Assembly: GCF_002087235.1 (NCBI RefSeq)
Contig: NZ_MUIO01000044.1
Coordinates: forward strand, 1 to 64,000
Direction of reading: 5' to 3'
DNA: 64,000 bases
Source: Pseudomonas floridensis
GTDB taxonomy: Bacteria > Pseudomonadota > Gammaproteobacteria > Pseudomonadales > Pseudomonadaceae
Of this stretch, positions 49,376-59,326 are shown piece after piece; the first letter of the stretch is position 1, and each line of letters starts with the position of its first letter. Under the pieces are notes generated by a model. It was given only the letters and a program-made list of their open reading frames with translations, did no database searches and was not told the DNA's origin. Position numbers and translations under genes: made by a program.

Positions 49376-50514
49376 CACTTGGCCTGCGGCGGCAGGTCGT
49401 TGGCGATCATTTCGCCAAACGGGCCGGTCAGGTTGGTGATGCCGCGTCCGGCCAGGCTGGCGTACGGTTCTGGCAACAGCGGGAACACCAGTTCGGCGAA
49501 ACGATAGGCTTCTTCCAGATGCGGGTAGCCCGAGAAGATGAAGCTTTCGATGCCCAGGTCTGCGTATTCCTTGATGCGTGCGGCCACTTCCTGCGGATTA
49601 CCGACCAGTGCGGTGCCGGCACCGCCACGTACCAGCCCGACACCGGCCCACAGGTTGGGCGCGATTTCCAGATTGTCACGGCGTCCGTCATGCAGCGCGG
49701 CCATTCGGCGCTGGCCTTCGGAGTCAAAGCGCGAAAAGGATTTCTGTGCAGCCGCGATGGTGTCGTCGCTGATGTGTTCGATCAGAGTGCTGGCGGCTTT
49801 CCACGCCTCTTCGCTGGTTTCGCGAACGATGACGTGCAGGCGAATACCGAACTTCACGGTCCGACCCTTGCGCGCCGCTCGCTCACGCACATCGGCCAGC
49901 TTCTGCGCAACAGCGGCGGGTGGCTCGCCCCAGGTCAGGTACACATCGACCTGATCGGCGGCCAGGTCGTGGGCCGCGTCCGAAGAGCCGCCGAAGTACA
50001 ACGGCGGGTAGGGTTTCTGGATCGGCGGGTACAAGGCCTTGGCATTCTGTACGCGCAGGTGCTTGCCTTCGAAGTCCACCGCTTCGCCCTGCAGGACGCG
50101 ACGCCAGATTTTGAGGAACTCGTCGGTGACTTCGTAACGTTCACTGTGGTCGAGGAAGCTGCCGTCGCCACGGTTCTCGTCAGGGTCGCCGCCGGTCACC
50201 ACGTTGATCAGCAGCCGACCGCCCGACAGTCGATCCAGTGTGGCGGCCATGCGCGCCGATACAGTAGGGGAAATGATCCCTGGACGAATCGCCACCAGGT
50301 ATTTCAACTTCTCGGTAAGCGGCACCAGCGCCGAGGCGATGACCCAAGAGTCTTCGCAGGAGCGTCCGGTCGGAATCAGCACCCCGTAGTACCCCAGATC
50401 GTCCGCCGCCTGCGCCACCTGCTTGAGGTAGTTGAGCGTGACCGGGCGCGCGCCTTTGGTGGTGCCCAGATAATGGCCGTCGCCGTGAGTGGGAAGAAAC
50501 CAGAAAACGTTCAT
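49375..50514 (-). CDS. msuD: FMNH2-dependent alkane/methanesulfonate monooxygenase (MsuD)
   Basis: A 379-residue luciferase-like monooxygenase that releases sulfite from methanesulfonate or small alkanesulfonates. Family signatures are [41 protein letters not shown] and [13 protein letters not shown]. The ENRGDG variant and the sfnR neighbour fit MsuD better than SsuD. The FMN reductase (msuE) is not in the window. The start at 50514 follows AAGGA; the open frame to 50607 lacks a site. A TATAAA stretch upstream (about 50608-50613, minus strand) may be its -10. Confidence 0.9.
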   Translation of the reverse strand: MNVFWFLPTHGDGHYLGTTKGARPVTLNYLKQVAQAADDLGYYGVLIPTGRSCEDSWVIASALVPLTEKLKYLVAIRPGIISPTVSARMAATLDRLSGGRLLINVVTGGDPDENRGDGSFLDHSERYEVTDEFLKIWRRVLQGEAVDFEGKHLRVQNAKALYPPIQKPYPPLYFGGSSDAAHDLAADQVDVYLTWGEPPAAVAQKLADVRERAARKGRTVKFGIRLHVIVRETSEEAWKAASTLIEHISDDTIAAAQKSFSRFDSEGQRRMAALHDGRRDNLEIAPNLWAGVGLVRGGAGTALVGNPQEVAARIKEYADLGIESFIFSGYPHLEEAYRFAELVFPLLPEPYASLAGRGITNLTGPFGEMIANDLPPQAK

Positions 50515-50807
50515 GAAAAATCCTTGAGTGGTCAGCCGGGTCAGAGTCGCTGCGGGCAACTGTTGGATTACGGACAGCGGGCCAACAGCGTTTGGAAGTG
50601 ACGCCATTTATAGACACTCAGATTTATTCCGTAAAAGAACCTTAATCCATATTTTTAGACTTATAAGCTATATGGCTGGTCGGCCAGGGTTGCTCAAGGG
50701 AGCGAGCACCCTTCTTTCAGCGATGGATGCGGGTCCGCGCTCGTCTGCCAGCCGAAACTTTGTTCTTGCGGGCCGGTCACCTTTCTAAGTTCAAAGGGAG
50801 TCAGGCA

Positions 50808-51740
50808 ATGGCAAGGGCAATCTGGAAGGGCGCGATCAGCTTCGGACTGGTACATATACCAGTGGCACTGATCTCGGCGACGTCGTCCAAAGGCGTCGAT
50901 TTTGACTGGCTCGACAAACGCAGCATGGACCCGGTGGGGTACAAGCGCATCAACAAAGTCACCGGCAAGGAAGTGTCCAGCGAGAACATCGTCAAGGGCG
51001 TGGAATATGAGAAGGACCGTTACGTGGTGCTCAGCGAGCAGGAAATCCGCGCCGCGCACCCTAAGTCGACCCAGACCATCGATATCTTCGGTTTCGTCGA
51101 CAGCCAGCAGATCCCTTTGCAGAACATCGATACGCCTTATTTTCTAACGCCCGACAAGCGCGGTGAAAAGGTCTATGCCCTGCTGCGCGAAACCCTGCAC
51201 GACACCAAGAAGGTCGCGCTGGCCAATGTGGTGCTGCACACCAAGGAACACCTGGCTGCGGTCATGCCGCTGGCGTCGGCGCTGGTCATGGTTATTCTGC
51301 GCTGGCCCGCCGATGTGCGCGAGCTTGATGACCTGGACCTGAGCGATGCGGTGACCGACGTGCAGTTGAACAAGAGTGAGCGTGACATGGCCAAGCGTCT
51401 GGTCAAGGACATGAGCGCCGACTGGCAGCCTGAGGATTACCGCGACACCTTTCAGGAAAAGATCATGCAACTTGTCGAAACCAAGGCGCGCGAGGGCAAG
51501 ATCGAGGAGGTCGAAACCGATCCCGGCGAGGAAGAGCGCAAGAGTGCCGATGTCATCGACCTGACTGATCTGCTGCGCCGCAGTCTGGCGGGCAAGGGGG
51601 GCGCCAGCAAGAGCAAGGCGGGCAAACCGGCCGCCAAACCCAAGGCGGCCGCCAAGGCGGATGACAGCGAAGGTGCCAAGACCAAACCGCCTGCCAAGCG
51701 CCGGGCGCCCGCTCGCAAGAAAACCAGCAAGGCTTCCTGA
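50808..51740 (+). CDS. ku: Non-homologous end joining protein Ku
   Basis: A 310-residue bacterial Ku homodimer subunit that binds DNA ends and recruits LigD. It starts with the conserved RAIWKGAISFGLVHIPVAL and contains DLSDAVTDVQLNKSERDMAKRLV. The last 60 residues are a Lys/Ala/Pro-rich tail typical of pseudomonad Ku and probably bind DNA. AAAGGGAG precedes the ATG at 50808. ligD follows 20 bases later. Confidence 0.96.
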   Translation: MARAIWKGAISFGLVHIPVALISATSSKGVDFDWLDKRSMDPVGYKRINKVTGKEVSSENIVKGVEYEKDRYVVLSEQEIRAAHPKSTQTIDIFGFVDSQQIPLQNIDTPYFLTPDKRGEKVYALLRETLHDTKKVALANVVLHTKEHLAAVMPLASALVMVILRWPADVRELDDLDLSDAVTDVQLNKSERDMAKRLVKDMSADWQPEDYRDTFQEKIMQLVETKAREGKIEEVETDPGEEERKSADVIDLTDLLRRSLAGKGGASKSKAGKPAAKPKAAAKADDSEGAKTKPPAKRRAPARKKTSKAS

Positions 51741-51760
51741 GCCGTACGGAGCTGCCGACG

Positions 51761-54349
51761 ATGGCCAAGCCTGTCAGTGAATACACGCGCAAACGCAATT
51801 TCGACATCACTTCCGAACCTGCGGAGGCGGGCAGCACCCGGCGCAAGGCCAAGGCCCATGCATTGAGCTTTGTCATTCAAAAGCACGATGCGCGTAACCT
51901 GCATTACGATTTTCGTCTGGAACTGGATGGCACGCTCAAAAGCTGGGCGGTGCCCAAGGGGCCGAGCCTGGATCCCACGCAAAAGCGTCTGGCGGTGCAT
52001 GTCGAAGATCACCCGCTGGGTTATGCGAGTTTCGAAGGCAGTATTCCCAAAGGGCAGTATGGCGGCGGCGATGTCATCGTCTGGGACCGTGGGGTTTGGG
52101 AGCCGCACGGTGACCCGCACGAGACCTATGCCGAGGGCAAACTCAAATTTACCCTGGTCGGCGAGAAGCTGACCGGGGACTGGGCATTGGTGCGCACCCG
52201 GCTCAAGGGCAGTGGCAGCAAGGAACAGTGGCTGCTGATCAAGGAAAAGGATTCCGTGGCCAGGCCTGCCGCTGAGTACGACATTACCGAACAGCAGCCG
52301 CAGAGTGTCGTCAGCGGCGCGCACGTCGGCGTCGGTCGGGTTCCAGCCGCCAAAAAGACACGCCCGGCCACCCGCAAGACCCGCGCTGTGCCGGCAAAAT
52401 CGTCTCGCGCTGCAGCGAAACCCAAAACGGCGCTTCCCGAACTGTTGACCCCGCAACTCGCCACCCTGGTCGATGCTCCACCTGCCGGTGAGTGGCTGTA
52501 CGAGATCAAATTCGACGGCTACCGGATTCTGACCCGCATTCAGGGTGATGAGGTGCGCCTGTTTACCCGCAACGGCCATGACTGGAGCGATCGTCTGCCC
52601 GAGCTGGTCAAGGCGCTCAAAGGCCTGAAACTGGAGGACACCTGGTTCGACGGCGAAGTCGTGGTGCTCAACGATGAAGGCCTGCCGGATTTCCAGGCGT
52701 TGCAGAACGCATTCGAGACGGGTGGCAGCAAGGACATCGTCTACTACCTGTTCGACATGCCTTATCTGAGTGGCGAGGACCTGCGCGAGATTGCCATCGA
52801 GCAACGCCGCGATGCCCTCAGGCAGGTGCTCGGCAAGCAGCGCAGTCGTCTGTTGCGGTTCTCGGACGCGTTTCGCTCCGGGCACAGGGATATTATTGAG
52901 AGCGCCAGCGCCATGGGCCTGGAAGGCGTGATCGGCAAGCGGGCAGGCAGCCCGTATGTCAGCAAGCGCAATGCAGACTGGATCAAGCTCAAATGCCGGT
53001 TGCGTCAGGAGTTCGTGATTGTCGGCTACACCGCACCGCAAGGCAGCCGTTCTTCATTTGGTGCCTTGCTGCTGGCGGTCCACGATGATCAGGGGCTGGT
53101 TTATGCCGGGCGGGTGGGCACTGGATTCAGTAGCGTGACACTCAAGCAACTGCACGAGCAACTGCAGCCACTGCAACGCGATACCTCGCCACTGGACAAG
53201 CAACTTACCGCCATGCAGGGGCGAGGCGTGCACTGGCTGGAGCCGCAGCTGATCTGTGAAGTGGAGTTCGCCGAATGGACCCGTGAAGGCATTCTGCGTC
53301 AGGCGGCGTTCATTGGACTGCGCAGCGACAAGCCCGCCAGTGAAGTGATTCGCGAGTACCCGCGGCCGGTCGAGCCCGCCAGCCGGCCCAAAGCAACGAA
53401 AAAGCCCGCCAAGGTGGCAGACGTTCCTGCGCCGCACAAGGCCGCGAAGGGGAAGGTCAATGTGGCGGGCGTCGGGATCAGTCATCCGGAGCGAGTCATC
53501 GACACCAAAATTGCTACGCAAAAGATCGAGCTTGCGCAGTTTTACGAGTCGATTGCCGAATGGATTCTGCCTTACCTCAACAATCGTCCGGTGGCACTGC
53601 TGAGGTGCCCGGAAGGCATCGATGGCGAACAGTTCTTCCAGAAGCATTCCGAACGCCTTGCGATTCCGCACATCAGGCAACTGGACCGTAAGCTCGATCC
53701 GGACCATGCAGCACTGATGGAGATCGACACGGTGCAGGCCCTGGTTGGTGCCGCGCAGATGGGCACAATCGAATTTCACACGTGGGGCGCCACCAGCGAT
53801 CGGATCGAAACGCCGGATCATCTGGTTCTGGACCTTGACCCGGATCCGGCGCTGCCTTGGCGCAGCATGATCGAGGCGACACAGATGGTTCTTGCGGTAC
53901 TGGAAGAACTGGGACTTGACGCCTTCCTGAAAACCAGCGGCGGCAAGGGCATGCACATCATCGTGCCACTCGCCCGGCATGCTGACTGGGATACGGTAAA
54001 AGGCTTTGCCAAGGCCATCGCCGAGTTCGTCGCCCGGCAACTGCCCGAACGCTTTACGGCGACCATGGGACCGAAGAACCGGGTCGGCCGGATTTTCGTC
54101 GATTACCTGCGCAACGGCCGGGGTGGCAGTACGGTCACGGCCTATTCGGTACGCGCTCGTCCCGGACTGCCGGTCTCGGTGCCCATTGCCCTTGATGAGC
54201 TGGCAGGGCTGACATCGTCCGCGCAGTGGGACATCACTAACCTTGAGCAGCGCTTGCGCAAGCTGAGAGGCGATCCGTGGAAGGGCTACGCCAACCGACA
54301 GAGAATCACCCAGAAAATGTGGAAGCAACTGGGCGCGAAACGGCCGTAG
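51761..54349 (+). CDS. ligD: ATP-dependent DNA ligase LigD (PE-ligase-polymerase)
   Basis: An 862-residue multidomain repair enzyme. Residues about 30-165 are the 3'-phosphoesterase (KHDARNLHYDFRLELDG; HVEDHPLGYASFEG). A basic linker leads to the ligase domain with the adenylated Lys250 in YEIKFDGYR and then the OB fold. The C-terminal archaeal primase-type polymerase starts near residue 575 (ERVIDTKIATQKIELAQFY) and includes DHLVLDLDPDPALPW. The order matches P. aeruginosa LigD. It joins double-strand breaks with Ku in non-dividing cells. Confidence 0.96.
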   Translation: MAKPVSEYTRKRNFDITSEPAEAGSTRRKAKAHALSFVIQKHDARNLHYDFRLELDGTLKSWAVPKGPSLDPTQKRLAVHVEDHPLGYASFEGSIPKGQYGGGDVIVWDRGVWEPHGDPHETYAEGKLKFTLVGEKLTGDWALVRTRLKGSGSKEQWLLIKEKDSVARPAAEYDITEQQPQSVVSGAHVGVGRVPAAKKTRPATRKTRAVPAKSSRAAAKPKTALPELLTPQLATLVDAPPAGEWLYEIKFDGYRILTRIQGDEVRLFTRNGHDWSDRLPELVKALKGLKLEDTWFDGEVVVLNDEGLPDFQALQNAFETGGSKDIVYYLFDMPYLSGEDLREIAIEQRRDALRQVLGKQRSRLLRFSDAFRSGHRDIIESASAMGLEGVIGKRAGSPYVSKRNADWIKLKCRLRQEFVIVGYTAPQGSRSSFGALLLAVHDDQGLVYAGRVGTGFSSVTLKQLHEQLQPLQRDTSPLDKQLTAMQGRGVHWLEPQLICEVEFAEWTREGILRQAAFIGLRSDKPASEVIREYPRPVEPASRPKATKKPAKVADVPAPHKAAKGKVNVAGVGISHPERVIDTKIATQKIELAQFYESIAEWILPYLNNRPVALLRCPEGIDGEQFFQKHSERLAIPHIRQLDRKLDPDHAALMEIDTVQALVGAAQMGTIEFHTWGATSDRIETPDHLVLDLDPDPALPWRSMIEATQMVLAVLEELGLDAFLKTSGGKGMHIIVPLARHADWDTVKGFAKAIAEFVARQLPERFTATMGPKNRVGRIFVDYLRNGRGGSTVTAYSVRARPGLPVSVPIALDELAGLTSSAQWDITNLEQRLRKLRGDPWKGYANRQRITQKMWKQLGAKRP

Positions 54350-54406
54350 CCAGGTTTTCTCGCGAGCCCGGCAACCAGAGCAGGACAGATAGATAAGGAG
54401 AACGTC

Positions 54407-55393
54407 ATGACGCCACCCCATCACCTGACCCGCAGAAGACTGCTTACCCTCGCGGCAGGCGTGGGCGCGGCGTTGGTGTTCGACAGCGCCGCCGGTGGCG
54501 ACAAGCCGCCGACACTGTCATCACCTGTTTCTCCCTCATCACTTCCCCCCAAACTGAGACCCGGAGGCAAACCCATGCTGACCCGAGCGATTCCCTCCAG
54601 TAACGAGCCGCTGCCTGTCGTCGGCCTCGGCACCTATCGCGGTTTTGACGTGGCCACGTCCAGCGCGGCCTACAAACAGCTGCGCCCGGTGCTCGACGCG
54701 CTGTTCGCGGCTGGTGGCAGCGTCGTCGACAGTTCTCCGATGTATGGAAGGGCGGAGCAGACCACTGGTGAGTTGCTGTCGATTCACGAGCCGCGTTCGC
54801 CCGCCTTTCTGGCGACCAAGGTCTGGACCCGGGGGCGCCGGGAGGGCATCGAGCAGATGGAGGAATCGTTCAGGCTATTGCAGACCGACCGGATCGACCT
54901 GATGCAAATTCATAATCTGCTGGACTGGAAGACGCATTTGCCGACTTTGCGCCAGTGGAAGGATCAAGGGCGTATCCGGTATATCGGCATCAGCCACTAC
55001 ACGTCTTCAGCTTATGCGGATGTGGAGGCGGTGCTCAGGCAGGAGCCCCTGGACTTTCTGCAAATCAACTACGCGCTGGACGACCGCGAGGCCGAAAAAC
55101 GCTTGCTGCCCTTGTGTCGCGAGCGTGGCGTGGCGGTGATCTGTAATCGGCCGTTTGGCGGCGGCGGGCTGTTGTCACGGCTCAAGGACAAGCCGTTGCC
55201 AGGCTGGGCGGCACAGGTGGAGGTCAACAGTTGGCCGCAACTGGCCTTGAAGTTCCTGCTGGCCCATCCGGCCGTCACCTGTGTGATCCCCGGCACCGGC
55301 AACCCGCGCTACATGGCTGAAAACGTGGGCGCAGGTTTTGGACCGACGCTGACCGATGCTCAGCGTCAGCAGTTGATCTCACTGGCAGGCTGA
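54407..55393 (+). CDS. Tat-exported aldo/keto reductase
   Basis: A 328-residue protein. The N terminus (TRRRLLTLAAGVGAALVF) is a twin-arginine-like signal followed by a Pro/Ser-rich linker; the AKR barrel starts near residue 60. The catalytic set is visible: Asp and Tyr (SVVDSSPMYGR), Lys (FLATKVW) and His (LMQIHNL). Export of an NADPH enzyme is odd, but the same build is known in Pseudomonas. The gene is 57 bases after ligD, on the same strand, and convergent with pssA. A 7-bp hairpin (55414-55437) separates them. Confidence 0.86.
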   Translation: MTPPHHLTRRRLLTLAAGVGAALVFDSAAGGDKPPTLSSPVSPSSLPPKLRPGGKPMLTRAIPSSNEPLPVVGLGTYRGFDVATSSAAYKQLRPVLDALFAAGGSVVDSSPMYGRAEQTTGELLSIHEPRSPAFLATKVWTRGRREGIEQMEESFRLLQTDRIDLMQIHNLLDWKTHLPTLRQWKDQGRIRYIGISHYTSSAYADVEAVLRQEPLDFLQINYALDDREAEKRLLPLCRERGVAVICNRPFGGGGLLSRLKDKPLPGWAAQVEVNSWPQLALKFLLAHPAVTCVIPGTGNPRYMAENVGAGFGPTLTDAQRQQLISLAG

Positions 55394-55455
55394 GTCAAAG
55401 GGCCAGCGGTAGGCGCTCGCAACACTGGCCGCGAGCGTCATGACCTCAGGAGCGC

Positions 55456-56799
55456 TTACAGAATCCGGTACAGCAGCCGTTCGACCCTGACCCGGCTGAC
55501 GCGCCGTAGAAACTTGCGCACGCCTTCGGGGTAGTTGGCCAGAGTGTCCAGCTCATCGTACTGGCTGACGCGTTGCGTGTTGCGCATCAGGTGCGCAATC
55601 TCCGCCTCTCGCGGCGCGGCCCACTGACCTTGCGGATCGTCGATCAGCAGACCGTTCTCCAGATCGAGGTTGAACGCCCGCGGATTGAGGTTGTTGCCGG
55701 TCAATAGCGTATAGCGGTTATCGACCCAGATACCTTTTAGGTGAAACGTGTTGTCGCCATGCTTCCACAGGTGCACGTTCAGGCGATGCTGGGCGATGGC
55801 CTTGCGGTGCTTCTGGGTGAAGCGGCGCAGGCTTATCTCGTACAGATAGGGCAGAGCCGAGATCACTTTGAACGGCTCGTCCGGGTGGATGAAGAAGTCG
55901 TTGGCGGTCTTGTCACCAATGATGATGTCAACGTTCACACCCCGCTTGAGCGCGCGATTGATCTCACGGGTCACCGCTACCGGCAGGTTAAAGTAGGGCG
56001 TGCAGATCGTCAGCTGGATCTTGCTCGACGCGATCAGGTCGCAGATGGTGCGATTAAGGCTGTTGCGCGGCCCAACACCGAGCAGGGGCACGACGCGCAA
56101 TTCACCGTTTTCCTTTTCGCCCGCCGATGTGTCATAGGCCACGCGCTTGAGATGGCTGCGAAACGCACGAATCTCGCCGCGCAGGCTGCGCGAACTCGGT
56201 GGCGATTGCAGGTCCAGTCGATGCACGGCCGGTGACGACAGAATTTCGCCCTGCACCATGCCCACGAAGCTGTCCGCCAGCGGCGCGCTTTCGATCAGGT
56301 GATAGCGGTCCAGTCGGTACTTGTCGAGCTTGTGCAGATACACGTTGTTGATGCTGGCACCGCTGTAGATCACGCAGTCATCGATGATGCTGCCCTTCAG
56401 GTGCAACACGCCAAACAGCTCGCGAGTCTGGACCGGCACGCCGTAGATTGGCACTTCCTGGTCGTATTCCAGATTCTGCGCCTGATACCAGGTCGAGTTG
56501 CCCGGCTGCCGTCCGGCACCGATCAGGCCGCGCTGGGCGCGAAACCAGTCGACCAGCACGACCACCTCCAGTTCGGGGCGTGCCGTCTTGGCCGTGTATA
56601 ACGCGTCGAGGATTTCCTGGCCCGCTTCATCCTGCTGCAGATACAACGCGATGATGTAGATGCGGCGGGTCGCCGAGGCGATCCTTTCCAGCAGGCAGCG
56701 CCGATAGTCGGCAGCAGAGGGGAGGATGGAGATTGCATCGCTCGGCAGGGCAAAACCGCGGAGCGCCGCGAGGGTCGAGCGTCGGAAGTTGGACTGCAT
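55456..56799 (-). CDS. pssA: CDP-diacylglycerol--serine O-phosphatidyltransferase (PssA, type I)
   Basis: A 447-residue PLD-superfamily enzyme that makes phosphatidylserine, the precursor of phosphatidylethanolamine. Both HxK motifs are in HLKG form: HLKGSIIDDCVIYSGASINN near residue 133 and HLKGIWVDNRYTLLTGNNLNP near 354. Length and order match E. coli PssA. No membrane helix is evident, as expected for a peripheral enzyme. The start is the ATG at 56799. Confidence 0.95.
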   Translation of the reverse strand: MQSNFRRSTLAALRGFALPSDAISILPSAADYRRCLLERIASATRRIYIIALYLQQDEAGQEILDALYTAKTARPELEVVVLVDWFRAQRGLIGAGRQPGNSTWYQAQNLEYDQEVPIYGVPVQTRELFGVLHLKGSIIDDCVIYSGASINNVYLHKLDKYRLDRYHLIESAPLADSFVGMVQGEILSSPAVHRLDLQSPPSSRSLRGEIRAFRSHLKRVAYDTSAGEKENGELRVVPLLGVGPRNSLNRTICDLIASSKIQLTICTPYFNLPVAVTREINRALKRGVNVDIIIGDKTANDFFIHPDEPFKVISALPYLYEISLRRFTQKHRKAIAQHRLNVHLWKHGDNTFHLKGIWVDNRYTLLTGNNLNPRAFNLDLENGLLIDDPQGQWAAPREAEIAHLMRNTQRVSQYDELDTLANYPEGVRKFLRRVSRVRVERLLYRIL

Positions 56800-56976
56800 A
56801 GGCCTCTCGATGGGATAACCAACAGCGCATGAGCTTACACCAGAGTCAGCATCAGGTCGCCGCCACTGTCCTGTTTCCAGGTGTGAGCATGCGTTTCAAG
56901 GCATTTCCTGGCGACACCGGTCAGCTATCTCCTCGCCTTTCGTCGTGAAAACCGCCATGTAGCCGTTTGCATACAA

Positions 56977-56995
56977 ATAAACGATAACCGTTCCC
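56977..56995 (+). promoter_or_regulatory. Possible Fur box before the siderophore receptor
   Basis: The sequence around GATAA at 56983-56987 matches about 11 of 19 positions of the Fur consensus. It lies about 95 bases upstream of the TonB receptor start. The rest of the 289-base gap shows no gene. Confidence 0.35.
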
Positions 56996-57088
56996 AGTCA
57001 CACCTGATAGCATTTCGCATTCACATATAAGGGCGCAGTCATGGAAGGACACTGCCCGGCCCACACTATCGTTTAGCAGGACCTCTTC

Positions 57089-59278
57089 ATGAACACCTCG
57101 CCGTTTCCTTTCCGTCTCACGCTGGTAGCGTTTTGCTGTTCCTTTGGTTTGCCCGTCTGGGCCGCTGGCGAGACGGCTGTCTCGCCAGGCGGTGCTCTGG
57201 TACTGGGCGAAACGGCAATCAGTGCCGACAAGGTCGATCCGCAAGCGCCGCCGCCGGTCTACGCCGGTGGCCAGGTCGCGCGCGGCGGACAGCTCGGCGT
57301 GCTGGGCAATTCGGACATCATGGACGTGCCGTTCAGCATGACCAGCTACACCGAGCAACTGATCGAGGACCAGCAGGCCGAGGACATCGGCGAGGTGCTG
57401 CTCAATGACGCATCAGTGCGCCAGTCGTCCGGTTACGGCAATGCTTCGCAGGTCTTCGTGATTCGCGGTTTTGCATTGAATACCGACGACATTTCCTATA
57501 ACGGCCTTTATGGCGTGCTGCCCCGACAGATCATATCCACCGATGCGCTGGAGCGTGTCGAAGTCTTCAAAGGCCCCAACGCGTTCATCAACGGCGTAAC
57601 GCCTACCGGCTCTGGCATCGGCGGTGGCGTGAACCTGCAACCCAAGCGCGCGGGTGACACGCCGACGCGACGTTTCACCACTGACATCAGCAGCGATGGC
57701 CGGGTTGGCGAGCACCTCGATCTGGGCCAGCGGTTTGGCGAAGACAATCGTTTCGGTGCGCGCCTGAATCTGGCACAGCGAGAAGGCGAAACGGGCATCG
57801 ATGACGAGGAACATCGCAGCAAACTGTTTGCCTTGGGGCTGGATTATCGAGGCGACAACTTCCGCCTGTCCGGCGATTTCGCGTACCAGAAGCAGCGCAT
57901 CAATCAGAGCCGCAACATGGTGTTCGTCGGCAGCGGTCTGACCAGCGTGCCACACGCACCGGACGCTGATACCAATTACGCGCCCAACTGGACCTGGACC
58001 GAAACCGAAGACACCTTCGGCATGAGCCGGCTCGAATACGACCTCAACGATGACTGGATGCTGTACGCCGCCGCCGGTGCGAAACACACCCGTGAAACCG
58101 GTATCTATGGATCCCCGACGATCAACGATGCCGCCGGAAACATCACCGCGACACCGTCCTTCATCCCCCATGACGAGGATAACAAGACCGTCATGGCAGG
58201 CATCAACGGCAACCTGCAGACCGGGCCGGTTAGCCATAAGGTCAATTTCGGCCTGTCGGGAATCTGGACCGAGCAACGCAACGCCTACCTGTTCGGCGGC
58301 AGCAGCGCCGGCAGCAACCTGTATGACCCGGTTTCCACTGCTCGCCCGGCATTGAACGGCATCACCGCAGGTGATCTGAACGATCCAGGCATCACCGGCA
58401 AGAGCCGCATGCGCAGCGCGGCGTTCTCCGACACCCTGGGTTTCTTCGACGATCGTCTGCTGGTCACAGCAGGTCTGCGCCGCCAGCAACTTCGCGTCCA
58501 GGGTTATGCCTATGGCAGCGGCCCGCGCACCTCACTGTACGACGAGGCGATCACCACGCCGATCTATGGCGTGGTATTCAAACCGTGGCGCAACGTGTCG
58601 TTCTACGCCAACCGCATCGAAGGCCTGGCGCAAGGGCCAACTGCTCCGAACAACGTGACGATCAATCCCGGCGAAATTTTCCCCCCTGCACGCTCCAGGC
58701 AGGTCGAGGCGGGTGTGAAACTGGACATGGGCACCTTTGGCGCAAGTCTGGGTGTGTACCGTATCGAGCAACCGGCTGACGGTTATCGCGTTCAGGAAGG
58801 CACGGCCACGCGCTATGTACGTGATGGCGAACAGCGTAATCGCGGCGTGGAAATGAATGTGTTCGGTGAGCCTGTCAGCGGCTTGCGTCTGCTGGCCGGT
58901 CTGACCCTGATGGACACCGAGTTGAGCGGCACCGCTGGCGGCAGCAACGATGGCAACGACGCGGTAGGCGTTCCGACCTTCCAGTTCAATGCCGGGGCTG
59001 ACTGGGACATTCCCGGTATCGAAGGCGCGGCAATCAACGCGCGGATGCTGCGCACCGGTGGCCAATACCTCGATGCAGCCAACAACCTGAGCATTCCGAC
59101 CTGGAACCGTTTCGATCTGGGCGCACGCTACACCTTCAACGTGGCGCAGAAGGACGTGACGCTGCGTGCCAACGTCGAAAACCTGATGAACAAGGACTAC
59201 TGGGCGTCAAGCTACGGCGGTTTTCTGACTCAGGGCGAGCCGCGCACGCTGAAGGTGTCAGCCACCCTCGACTTCTGA
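57089..59278 (+). CDS. TonB-dependent siderophore receptor
   Basis: A 729-residue outer-membrane receptor. After a signal peptide (residues 1-25, ending VWAAG) comes the plug domain (DIMDVPFSMTSYTEQLIEDQQAEDIGEVL; VFVIRGF; LERVEVFKGPNAFING). The beta barrel ends in Phe (VSATLDF), as needed for assembly. There is no N-terminal signalling domain, so it should not control its own sigma factor. FhuE/FcuA-type hydroxamate or ferrichrome uptake is most likely; the ligand is uncertain. Confidence 0.9.
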   Translation: MNTSPFPFRLTLVAFCCSFGLPVWAAGETAVSPGGALVLGETAISADKVDPQAPPPVYAGGQVARGGQLGVLGNSDIMDVPFSMTSYTEQLIEDQQAEDIGEVLLNDASVRQSSGYGNASQVFVIRGFALNTDDISYNGLYGVLPRQIISTDALERVEVFKGPNAFINGVTPTGSGIGGGVNLQPKRAGDTPTRRFTTDISSDGRVGEHLDLGQRFGEDNRFGARLNLAQREGETGIDDEEHRSKLFALGLDYRGDNFRLSGDFAYQKQRINQSRNMVFVGSGLTSVPHAPDADTNYAPNWTWTETEDTFGMSRLEYDLNDDWMLYAAAGAKHTRETGIYGSPTINDAAGNITATPSFIPHDEDNKTVMAGINGNLQTGPVSHKVNFGLSGIWTEQRNAYLFGGSSAGSNLYDPVSTARPALNGITAGDLNDPGITGKSRMRSAAFSDTLGFFDDRLLVTAGLRRQQLRVQGYAYGSGPRTSLYDEAITTPIYGVVFKPWRNVSFYANRIEGLAQGPTAPNNVTINPGEIFPPARSRQVEAGVKLDMGTFGASLGVYRIEQPADGYRVQEGTATRYVRDGEQRNRGVEMNVFGEPVSGLRLLAGLTLMDTELSGTAGGSNDGNDAVGVPTFQFNAGADWDIPGIEGAAINARMLRTGGQYLDAANNLSIPTWNRFDLGARYTFNVAQKDVTLRANVENLMNKDYWASSYGGFLTQGEPRTLKVSATLDF

Positions 59279-59287
59279 CCGTCACCA

Positions 59288-59314
59288 GGCGGGCCGCGCT
59301 CAATGCGGCCCGCC
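59288..59314. terminator. Hairpin between convergent receptor and glpQ-like genes
   Basis: A perfect 10-bp stem GGCGGGCCGC/GCGGCCCGCC with a 7-nt loop in the short convergent gap. It has no T-run, so it may act on both strands. Confidence 0.55.
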
Positions 59315-59326
59315 CGATGCCAGGCA

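Noticed and set aside
50515-50807. A sigma-54 promoter for msuD
   Set aside because: I searched the gap for GG-N10-GC on the minus strand and found no acceptable match; only a TATAAA -10-like patch is present.
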